Source of the DNA: Phanerochaete sordida
Taxonomy: Eukaryota; Basidiomycota; Agaricomycetes; Polyporales; Phanerochaetaceae
Length of the DNA: 64,000 nucleotides
Reading direction: 5' to 3'
Assembly: GCA_019973155.2 (NCBI GenBank)
Contig: BPQB01000010.1
Location: 434,001-498,000 of the forward strand
Positions 11,914-21,396 of the stretch are shown in pieces. Made by a program: the position numbers and the translations under genes. The notes beneath the pieces were generated by a model that saw nothing but the letters and a program-made list of their open reading frames with translations, was not told the origin of the DNA and ran no database searches. The first letter of the stretch is position 1. Each line of letters starts with the position of its first letter.

Positions 11914-13569
11914 CTATAGCTCGTCCTTGGGGTGGCCTGCGTGCCCATGGAAGGCCTCGCTGAGTTCTGCGTCACGTCGCAATATTCAGTGTCGCCTCAC
12001 GCCGGGTAAAGGGACTGACTCACTTGATCGCATTTCTGGAGACAGCTTCTGCGGCAGCACGACGTTGTACTCGATATACAGGTCGCCGTAGCCCGTGGCC
12101 TCGTACACCGGCATGCCCTCGCCTTGGATGGTCTGCACAAATCCTAGGAGTGCTCGTGTGAGTACTCTGTCAGGAAACGGCTGCATACGAGCGCACCAGG
12201 TTGGGTGATGCCAGCACGCTTGAGCTGCACTACGTGGCCGTCGAGGTGCGTCAGGTTCTTCTCAAAGCCCAGCAGCGCCTCGTCGACGCCGATCGTCTCG
12301 CGCCAGTACAGCCCGTGCTCCTTGCGGCGGAAGCCGCCCTTCTCGCGGCGGCTGCGCACGCGCATGACGATGTCGCCCGCGTCCCAGTCGGGGCTCTCGT
12401 CGGCCTCGCCCTCGAAGACGACCTCCTGGCCCTCGGGCATGCCGCGCGGGATCTCGAGCGAGTAGTGCTGCGTGTGGTCGAGCACCTTCTGCCCGCTGCA
12501 GTGCGGGCACGCGCGCGTGATGATGCGCCCGCGCCCGCCGCACTCGTTGCAGGTGACCTGCGCCTGCGAGAACATGCCCGGGAAGATCTGCTGCCGCACG
12601 AGCTTCACGCCCGCGCCGTTGCAGCCGGGGCACGTGTGGATGTCGTCGGACGATGCTGCGCCGGAGCCGCGGCAGTGGTCGCAGAGGATCTTCTTCTTGA
12701 CCATGAACTGTGGGGCTGTCAGCAGCTGCGTGACGAAGTGGAAGATGGCTGAGCGCGTACATCGATGCTTCCACCGGTATACCTACACCAGTAGTGTGAG
12801 CCTGAAATCATACGGACGCGGAGCTGCACTCACATGTCCGCGAGATTGACTTCCATCTCTGAGAGAGAGCTGGGTCCGCGACGGGTCTGCTGTCCTGGGT
12901 CTGCTAGAGCGTCAATCACAAGGCACGGCCAGGGCAAAAGAAACATTGCTCACGGCCTCCACCAAAGAAGTTGGAGAACATGTCAAAGGGGTTGGCATGG
13001 TGCTGCTGGCCGCCTTCATGAGCCTTCAAGCCTTCCTGTAGCACGGTCAGCGTGCGTCCCGTACACTCTTCAAGGTGTCTCGTACTTCACCGTGTCGGTC
13101 ATATATTCGACGTTTCTGTTCGGCGCGTCAATTGCATGCTAACAGTCAGCAGGAAGGATGCGCACCGTCGAATCGGACAAAACCTCGTAGGCTGCGCGTG
13201 GTCAGTAGCTGACGCTTCGCTCAGCGGGGGTACAACGCACCCTGAGCAATCTCCACAAATTTCTCCTCGGCTCCTTCGTCCTTGTTCTTGTCAGGATGGT
13301 ATCTGTATATAGTCTCAGTGCATTAATCTCATGCATCAGAGCGCGGGACGTACTTCTTGCTTAGTCGCTTGTAAGCAGCGCGAATGTCCTTGTCCGAAGC
13401 AGATCTCGAGACTGCAATAACAAGCCAATGCACGTTAGTGAAGGACTGTATAGAGCAGCATACCGCGCGCCTTGGACTAACGCTCAAGAATCTTGTACAG
13501 GTCTGCTGCACTGACGAGGACCGCGAGGAGGAGGAGAGACGTGAGCACGAGGAGGGTTGCCGGGACCAT
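11914..13569 (-). CDS. SCJ1: ER-lumenal DnaJ co-chaperone (SCJ1/ERdj3 type)
   Basis: Hsp40 co-chaperone that stimulates the ER Hsp70 (Kar2/BiP) in folding and quality control. Eleven exons on the minus strand: 13482-13569, 13354-13411, 13241-13302, 13166-13191, 13086-13115, 12954-13035, 12834-12900, 12761-12782, 12197-12707, 12024-12143 and 11914-11966, giving 372 aa (yeast Scj1 is 377). A signal peptide (MVPATLLVLTSLLLLAVLVSA) leads into a J domain with YHPDKNK (His51-Pro52-Asp53), a Gly/Phe-poor linker, and a four-repeat zinc domain (CDHCRGSG, CPGCNGAG, CNECGGRG, CPHCSGQK). The substrate-binding C-terminal domains follow. The last four residues are KDEL, the classical ER-retrieval signal. 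Several exons are tiny (22, 26 and 30 nt). It shares a 322-bp divergent promoter with a mitochondrial protein gene. Confidence 0.94.
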
Positions 13570-13891
13570 GTTGCTTTAGCCCGCCAGTGGTCCGTGGGGG
13601 TCTTCGGCTGCTTCAGAGCGCGTTGTCTAGTGTCGCGCGCCTGGTTCCCACCGCAGAGGTCTTGAGAGAGACGAGAGAAGGGCGCAGGACCGCGCGAGAG
13701 TCGTGTCCGGGGCGAGATGAGGGCTCCCAAAACGGGCAAAGCCACGTAGCTGAGCCCGCCACGTGCGGCGCGTGCACCGCCGAGGCGCCCGGAGGACGTC
13801 ACGTCAGGGACGAGGCGCCCGCTTTGAGGCGCACGACTCGCCCTCGGGAAGGGTTCGAACCTGCGCACGACGACCCGCCGAGGCCTGCGGG
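13570..13891. promoter_or_regulatory. Divergent promoter of SCJ1 and a mitochondrial protein gene
   Basis: 322 bp separate the two start codons. The region is very GC-rich and contains two CCACGT-type motifs (around 13743 and 13757), a possible bHLH/bZIP-type site. Unfolded-protein-response control of SCJ1 homologues is known, but I cannot assign a specific UPR element. Confidence 0.35.
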
Positions 13892-15589
13892 ATGCTCCTA
13901 CCACGCTCGAGGGCCGCCCTCGCCCGCACCCGCACCACCCTCCGACGCTGCGCCCGACCGTTCTCCACACCACCCCCGCAGTACCCACCAAAAGTCAGAG
14001 GTTAAGCCGTCTGCCCCGGGCCTGCCGCACGCGTGCGCTCACACCCTGCCTGTCTCTAGCCCTCCCGTTCGTCGCGAAGCCCGAGGACGTCGTAAGACGC
14101 ACTGGCCTGCTCGCCACGCTGCAGACGTTCCAGAAGAACTATCCCTCCAAGATAGTCAATGCCGCGCGCGCATACTTGAACTTCGGAGGCGAGCTTGTAT
14201 GGCCGGACCGCATGCAGGCGGTGTACCTCCCGTCGTGGGTCATCGACGCGCACGCGAGTGCAAAATTCACGCTGTCGAAGCGGGGAGATGAAAACACAAA
14301 GGAGCAGACGTTGGATGTCTGGTTCCAGCGATCGTGCGTTCTCTGCAATTCTCAACCTCCACCCTTTGTCTGAACAGACCTCCAGGTTCATGCCGGGTTA
14401 GCTTACTCTTGCATGGGATGATTGACTTCTGTTGAAGCCCTGTGTAGGCTTCTCTATGGACCCACTATCGCAGCTATCCTTCTCGGAGCTGACCACCGAC
14501 GAGCGTTTGGCAGAGGCCGTACCGTTCAGCGAGGAGCTAACGAAGGTGCAGGACATTGACGTCTTATGTCTCCCGTACACAGCGACGCCCTTTGCACTGC
14601 CAGACGCAGCCCGTACACTATCATTTAATGACGCCATAATAGAGGAAGATTTCAGGTTCGACCCTACCACGTTCCGTTCAGACCTGGTGCGTCAAAAATT
14701 AGAGTCACAATATGTACAACAGTGTCCTGACAATGAGCAGATCACGGCCTACCCTCTACTCGTACCCGTATATCTCATGCAATACGTCGCCCCTTCTTAC
14801 AGAGGAGGCGAGGGCTACAGCTTCACGCTGATAGTAGACGCGTCAAGCGCGCAGGCAAGCATCCTTTCCCGCCCTTCGCACTCACCGCTGACCCAGCCCG
14901 CTACACAGGGCGCCGTCATCTCGGAGAACGTCTTCGGGCTGCAGTCCCAATTCCTGAAGGACACCCTCGGGCAGCGCTCCTGGTTCGACGTCCCGGCGGA
15001 CCTGCTCGAGGACGACGTGATGCGCATCCTGCCGCTCGGCGCGCCGCCGCACGAGCCCTTCGCGCGCCCCGGCTTCTTCTCCGCGGCGAAGCCGGGCGAG
15101 TCCTGGGCGGGCGCGCTCGGCGAGTGGGTCGACGCGCGCGCGCGCGCACGCGGCGCGATGGGCCGCTACGCTGCGCTGCAGGCCGCGCGCGGCCAGACGG
15201 TCGACCTCGCGGACCCCCGCGTGCGCGACGTCGCGGAGGCGCCGGCGTTCGCGGAGTACCTGCAGCAGGTGAAGATCGTGTACTCGTGGCGCGACACGCT
15301 CGAGGTGCGTCTGTGTGCTGCCTGAACGCGTGCGGGGCTGACGCGGTGTGCGCGGCAGCAACTGGTGCGGATCGACGCGCAGTCGAAGAGCACGAACACG
15401 AAGGTGACGGTCATGAGCGTCGGCAACACGGACGCGCAGGACGAGGTGTCCTCGATGCAGGGGCTCATCAAGACGATGGAGGGCACGCTCGCGCGCTCCG
15501 AGGCTGCGCTCGCGGAGAAGAAGCCGGGCTGGCTGCGGGAGTGGGAGGCGCGGCAGCGGGTAGAGGACCCGGCGCGCCGCGACGCATAG
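13892..15589 (+). CDS. Conserved fungal protein, predicted mitochondrial, unknown function
   Basis: Five exons: 13892-14000, 14060-14333, 14386-14396, 14448-15304 and 15359-15589, giving 493 aa. The N-terminus is a typical mitochondrial presequence, rich in Arg, Leu, Ala and Ser and without acidic residues for 40 positions (MLLPRSRAALARTRTTLRRC). The mature part contains GGELVWPDRMQAVYLPSWVI (about 75-94), a conserved-looking hydrophobic segment YPLLVPVYLMQYV, and a C-terminal charged helical tail. Exon 3 is only 11 nt; it adds FMP, and skipping it breaks the frame. The nearby AG at 14376-14377 cannot be used without losing the frame. I do not recognise a characterised family. It may act in the inner membrane or matrix, but that is inference from the presequence. 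Confidence 0.78.
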
Positions 15590-16002
15590 ACGACGCATAC
15601 AGCGCACAGACACTGGCGCTGCTCGCCACTACCTACGTAACTTATGCCAGGGCGCGCGCCCGCCGCGGCAGCGTGCTCGGAGCCGAGTCTTTTCCTCGAG
15701 CGGGCCTGAAACACGGATGAAACACAGGTACGCAGGCAAGGTGCGCGGATCCCCTCCGGCGAGCTGCGCTTGCGCGTGTCGGAATCACTCTGCAAAGCCA
15801 AGGCGTTTGCGAGCCCGCGGCGCCTGAGACGCCGTGAAACAAGTGCGTTGGAATCGGCAGGGTCGCGGGGTGCTCCTGTGCGCCGGACACGCAGAGGACG
15901 GGGATCTGCAGGGACGACGCTCCGCAATAGAATAGGATACATTATCGGGTCAGGCGCGGGCCAGTGTCGTAGGGTGTGACATGTACACGGGTGGAGTGCG
16001 GG
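15590..16002. other. Convergent intergenic region
   Basis: 413 bp holding the 3' UTRs of two convergent genes. Nothing further is supported. Confidence 0.45.
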
Positions 16003-16695
16003 TCATGAGCGTCGGTACACTCGGGGAGCGGGTATAAGGCCCATTAAACCAAACGCGAGCATGTACAGCCCGGATGCTGATGTTCGTTGACTCCGTTCAG
16101 TGCGGGAACCGACGTCAAGGGTGGAAGACGTACCTCCTATCGCACCCTTGATGTAACCGAGCGAAGACCACCGCCCGAGGGTGTATGTCAGTAGTGACCA
16201 GCCGGTGATGATGGCGGTGGTTAATATCTAGGCAAACATGGTTCAGCACGCGTAGCAAGGCAGTGATAGACACGGTGCGCACCGGAATGACGGTTGAGAG
16301 TACGCCAGATTGCCTCCAGTGACGGAACTAGTTGGGTTTACGCTGAGCACCCACGCGCGTGTAAGCGGAAATCATCGGCACGTACGTCAGGCTTCTCTCC
16401 TTTGATTAGGGGGGTGAGGAGGATGTACATAAAGAGTACGACCGTGACAAGGGCGAGGGCGAGCGTCAGGGCCGCTGTCGTCCTGTGGATACACATGCCA
16501 AGGTCATGGGGCGGGTCGTACACGTCGGAGGGCGAACAAGACGAACCATGCCCACCCGCCGCTGGGCGAGTCGCCATTGACGAGACTCCAAAACGCGTGG
16601 TGCGTGCGCAGGTAGAAGGTTATCAGGCCGCCCGGCACGATGAATTTGAGTTGGCGGAAGGTGTGCCGCGAGACCGAGACGACGGCGGAGGGCAT
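16003..16695 (-). CDS. Small multi-span membrane protein, unknown function
   Basis: Five exons on the minus strand: 16538-16695, 16386-16482, 16283-16327, 16134-16227 and 16003-16076, giving about 155 aa. The product is mostly hydrophobic, with predicted spans around LKFIVPGGLITFYL, ALTLALALVTVVLFMYILL, TTAIITGWSLLTYTL and LYMLAFGLMGLIP. It has a loop motif KPDFRHWRQSGVLSTVIP; from memory, similar loops (xPxxRxWRxSGxLSxVIP) occur in uncharacterised polypore proteins. The second exon's donor is ambiguous: cutting at 16547 instead of 16538 removes three residues. The start is the first Met before the first span; an upstream continuation of the frame exists, so the N-terminus may be longer. No enzyme motif is visible. 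Confidence 0.6.
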
Positions 16696-17258
16696 CTCGT
16701 CGGGCTCTGTGCGCTTGCGGCGCGGGGCGGGCGGGTGCGAGACGGTTGCCAGCCGATCGCGGGCAGACGGCGACGGGGGGCGTTGCACGCGGGTCTGTGT
16801 GGGCAGCGGCGTGCACGCGGCGGTGCTGGTGATGGTAGAACGCGAAAGCAGACGAGCACAAGTACTGCTCTCCCCAACGCAATCACATGGGCCCACCGCC
16901 CGCCGCGTGACGCGCGCCTCAACGTGACGGATGTGACGGCGTGAGCCCGCGACGCTCCGCGGGAGGCCGGCCGGATTAGGCGTGGCACCTGCCGAGGGAG
17001 GCAGGTCTCCGCGATCGCGTATCTGTCGCAGGCGGTGTTACAGATCCTCGAGCGCCGGGGCGATCGCCCTGGCCTGCAACGCTGCGTCTGCACGCCCGAT
17101 ACGGTTCCTCTCGCGCCCCCAGGAACAAGGCGCGCCACCCCGTACAAATATCATGATGCAACAGCCCAAGGCCCTGCGCGCGCCGTTCCTGCCGCCCCCT
17201 TCTTTCCACCCGTTTGTACTAGCCCAGGACGCGGTGTGTCGCGAGGCCCCCGCCCGCC
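16696..17258. other. Divergent intergenic region
   Basis: 563 bp between a minus-strand membrane-protein start and the plus-strand DUF6534 start. Very GC-rich with many open frames but no recognisable coding signal. It may include extra N-terminal coding of the minus-strand gene. Confidence 0.4.
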
Positions 17259-19174
17259 ATGGACCTCCCCCCGTCGCCCATGGACATCGACTTGACGCCT
17301 ACTTTCGGTGAGCAGCGGGCTGCGGTTTTTGGCGCCATGGCTGACAACCGCGGCAGGGGCGGTGTTCATTGGGGCTCTAGGCATGATGGCGTAGGCACTC
17401 TACCGGCATTTTCGTGGCCTTACTGACAAAGCTGGGACAGTCTTTACGGTCTAACATCCCTGCAGGTAAGCCCTTACGGGTGCAAGATCGACCAGGATAC
17501 TCAGGTTGCGCTTTCAGACGTTTATTTACTTCACCTTCTATCCCGACGACAGACCGTCGCTGAAGTGTCTGGTGAGCACTAGTTTCTACGCAAAAAGTCT
17601 TCTCTAATTGTCTTTCAGGTCTCGCTCATCTGGTACGCAGGCCTTGCTCAACACCAGTGAACATGAGACCAACTTTCGCGTTATGCACAGGATCCTTGAC
17701 TCGTTCCACATTTGTTTAGGTATGGCAGAATTGCCTTTTGTCTAGGCTACACAGAAGACTGACTTCGCATGACTCGATAGTCTGCCACGCATTGTATCAT
17801 TATCTGGTAAGGCGTACGCTGGCTAATCCTCGAGGTCGACTCACGATTCCTCACAGATCAAGAACTACGCCAACCCCGCGGTACTCAACACTGGCATCTG
17901 GTGAGTAAACGACCTTTGACATAGTCTTGATATCTCATCTGAGCGTATCCACGCCAGGTCGCTATGGGTAGGTTCTCAGTCTTGGTATGTCCAGAACTAT
18001 TCTTCTGAACACCGATGTGTCAGACATCCATCATCGTCAACGTAAGCCTGGTCTTCTCGCGCGATGGACTGATCTCACCCTTTCATAAGTTGATCATAGG
18101 CTGCATAGTTCAAGGGTTCGTCCGCCTGTTTTGCACGCACGGCGTGGAGCTCACTCGGCCGCAGCTTTTTCACAGGGCGGCTCTACGTCGTCACCAGCCG
18201 ACCAGTTCGAAGATGGCTTATACCCTCCATCACCATCCTCATTCTCTTCCATTTAGGTACGCTTCTCGTAATGTCTAGGATGCCCTTTCTGTCGCTAACA
18301 CGATGTACAGCATTCGGTCTTGGTAACCGTAGTTTGCAACCCGCGTCGGTCTTCGCTCGCTGACCCCGAGCCCAGAAAGTGCGATCTGGGGATACGTCCT
18401 CCAGACGTTCGACAGGTTCAAGACCAAGCTCGTAAGCCCTTATCTCACCCTCCCCATTCGCCCAGCTCACAAAGCATGCCCAGTGGTCCTCGGCCCTGCC
18501 CTTCGCGATCTTCGCCGTCGTCTCCGACGTCGCCATCGCCATCTCACTCTGCATCACGCTGTGGCAGACAAAGTCCTACTTCATGACGTACGCCCGCCGC
18601 ACGCACGCGCCACATCCCAACTCACCCGCCGCGCAGCACGAACAGCGTGATCAACAGCCTCATGATCTTCGCGATCAACCGCTGCCTGCTCACGTCGTAC
18701 GCCCCCTCCCCCTCTCCCCCGCCCACCCCACTCACGCACCCCGCAGCGGCATCGCCGTCGTCGAGATCGTCCTCGTGCGTCCCTCCCGCCGCGCCGCCTG
18801 CCCCTGCTGACCCGCGCAGTTCGCGGTCTTCCCGGACGCGCTCTGGTACGTCGGCGTCGACTTCGTGGTCGGGAAGCTCTACGCGAACTCGCTGCTCGCG
18901 ACGCTCAACACGCGCTACTCCGTGCGCGGGCGCGCCGCGGCCGAGGGCACCGCGCCCGCGAGCAGCACCAGCGGCGCGCCGTCGCCGGCCGCGCTGCGCG
19001 CGCCCGGGCTCGTGTTCAGCACTGTCGTGCCGGTGAGTCGATTTTTTTGGGTGAGTGGGAGGGTGCTGATGGGGATAGGTGGATGGGAGCGTGCATGATG
19101 GGAGCGTCGAGCAGGTGAGTTTGGGGTGGCGTGAGGAGGGCGATGTGCTGACGGGATGCCTGCAGAAGGTGTAG
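17259..19174 (+). CDS. DUF6534 multi-membrane protein, 19 exons
   Basis: Exons: 17259-17307, 17357-17390, 17441-17465, 17518-17571, 17619-17632, 17691-17719, 17781-17806, 17857-17900, 17958-17967, 18024-18041, 18090-18115, 18165-18256, 18311-18322, 18376-18431, 18484-18587, 18637-18696, 18747-18774, 18820-19032 and 19166-19174, giving about 300 aa. Seven hydrophobic spans are predicted. Family landmarks are FYPDDRPSLKCL, YHYLIKNYANPAVL, RLYVVTSRPVR and the end KLYANSLLATLNTR followed by a polar tail. DUF6534 proteins are abundant in Agaricomycetes and have no known function; a receptor- or transporter-like role is only a guess. Seven exons are under 20 nt or close to it (10, 12, 14 and 18 nt). 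The last junction is weak: the protein may instead read through and stop at 19098. A paralogue lies at 56971-59028. Confidence 0.82.
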
Positions 19175-21294
19175 GTTTCTAGATTCCGTGTACGAATATG
19201 ATACGCAGCACACGTTGTATCATGTTAGACGATACCCTCGAATGACCTGTATGAGTAAGATCCGCTGGCCTTCCGCTTTCCACACGGAGCGAGAGCGAGA
19301 AGACCCAGCGGCAGCAATGCAAGAAGTAGACCCGTACTTCGAATGATAGACTTTCACCTCTCCTTGCTCTGAACCCAGATACGCTCACGGCGTCAGTGAC
19401 AATCATGGAAGACCACCCTACACAGCACACAGTTCCAGCTTCGATAGCTCGTGTACGGAGTGGTATATCTTGAACGCATGAGCGTGCAAGATGTTCGGGT
19501 ATGGTTCAAGTACTTCATCTCTGGAGAGCTGTGATAACTCTAGTATAGTGCAGGGCGCATTCCTAGGTGATGCCTGGAGAGCTGGTCACACATCTGGAAA
19601 AAAGCCTGGTGGCGTAGGGCGCCCAGACCGGTCTGTACCACTCAAACCGCTGGACACTACCCCCTTGTCTGGACCATCCAGACCCGCCGCCATAAAGTCT
19701 GTACCGGTATAGATCAGTATGGACTAGCTGTAGCATCAGCCCGGTGTTATATACTCCCTACAGTATGATATAGACAACACTATACCGCTCTATACTGCCC
19801 TATAGCAGATGTACCACAGCGGTATGAGTGCTACACAGGGTACAGGGTACTCTGTTGCGCTATCAGGCTGTACAGTGCAGGATATCATATTCTGATCATT
19901 GCCCACGCATGTTCGGATATAAGAAATTTATTTATTATGTAGGTACATAGATACATGGACAGTCTAGACTGAATCGCTCTCCCGCTGGTCCAAGGCCGGT
20001 AGCGCAGGCCTGCAGGGCTTACCTATAGAGGAGATCATGAGACGGGCACAATGACGGTTCGCTGCTGAGATGGTACTGCACACCTAGAGCGTCGGAGCTA
20101 TAGAACTCCGACATATCGACTGACCTGACGCCGAGCGCACCAAGAGCGCGCCCCGCCGCGCCTGTGGCGGATACTGTGGCTGCCGCACACTGCCATGCAT
20201 CGTTGTTAGCGTCGTCGTCAATCACTGTGAACTGGTTGTAACGCACCAGATGTCGCTCTTTATTGTGACAACCGAGCGCAGTCGTGTACCTTCGCTACGG
20301 GCTGTTGCGCACGCGAGAGGCTCTGGAGGCTGTTCGGAGGCCCATCGACGACGCTTCAGGCCCTATTGCGCAGTCCGCTGCCTTCGTCGCCTCTGCTTCG
20401 CAGTTCGCCGTCTCCGTGTCCTTCTTGAGAGCACGCGGCGATGTACGGCTCAGCGTGATCGTGCCGGTATTGGAGCGCATAGTTGAGCTTGCAGCTCCGC
20501 AGTTCGAGATGGACTGGGATGGGTGTACGCGAGGGGAGGGGTATGCAGGTGGTAGCTGGCGGGGCTTACTCCTGAAGCGCGTTAGCGCAGCCATCGCTGT
20601 TAGTCTGAGCTTGGGTGAGAGCCATGTGTACATACCGCGGAATTAGGCTGTGGATCGGGGCATTTATTCGCGGTGTTCGTCGAAGTATGCCGGCGCGGCG
20701 CCGCGGTGTTTGCTGAGTCCGAGCCTCGGGAAGAAAGCATTCCAGGCGAGCCCGAGCGAACAGTATAATGTCTCGCCCGTCGGGTGGCAGTGAGACGTCG
20801 AGAGTTGGTGAGGACGTGGAGAGGGCGAGGGCAGGGAAATGTTGTTGTCGGTGCGTTGTCAGCAGCGTGCACTCGAGAAGGGCATGTTGAGGCGCTTACC
20901 TGAGCTTAGGGCAGGTGGGCATGTACTTGGCTTCGACGGTTGAAGGTAGCTCATGGCGCGCGCCGCTTGCTTGTGTTCCATGGATCATATACCCTACGAC
21001 GACACCGCTATTCAAGCCTTACTGGCTCAGGTGGATCCGCTGCGCTTGACGGTTAGATGTGCGGATGTTCGAGCCGTGTCAGATGTAATACTTTTAGACC
21101 TGTTTTCTTTTTGCATTTCCGACATCTACGGTTGCTCTCTTGTCAGGGAAATATTGGTGAAGCTCATAACTGACTGTATCATCTTGCACACTAGGTACAA
21201 TGCAGTATATACCGCCTTACTGGTGGTCCTCGGCATCCATACCTCTGAGACATGGGTCTGGATGGTACAGAGAGGTCTGGACAAAGCGCTTGGG
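19175..21294. other. Gene-poor, repeat-like region upstream of the transposase
   Basis: No gene is supported over 2.1 kb. Many short tatac/gtata-type words occur around 19690-19860. A self-complementary word gtctgg-accat-ccagac lies near 19658-19674, and a related word gggtctggatggtacag lies in opposite orientation near 21254-21270. Open frames near 20250-20650 on both strands lack recognisable domains. This may be remnants of DNA transposons. Confidence 0.45.
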
Positions 21295-21339
21295 TATGTA
21301 CTGGTATAGAATACCTGCCATGTTCTATACCAGTACATA
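21295..21339. repeat. 17-bp perfect inverted repeat (hairpin)
   Basis: The arms 21295-21311 and 21323-21339 are exact reverse complements with an 11-nt spacer. It ends 57 bp before the first recognisable transposase exon. It could be a terminal or subterminal repeat or a short fold-back insertion. Confidence 0.8.
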
Positions 21340-21396
21340 TGGTACGCGATGCTTTGGACTACTGGCTGAGTGGTCTGACTGAAAGTATTTTTCCAG

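Noticed and set aside
12201..12752. Long plus-strand open frame (183 codons)
   Set aside because: It is the antisense of the SCJ1 zinc-domain exon; GC-rich coding exons here leave all frames open.
13840..13880. gggttcgaacct resembles a tRNA T-loop
   Set aside because: The flanking bases do not pair as a T-stem, and no acceptor, D or anticodon arm can be folded around it on either strand.
14882..15613. Long minus-strand open frame (243 codons)
   Set aside because: Antisense of the mitochondrial protein gene, Arg/Leu-rich composition typical of a shadow frame.
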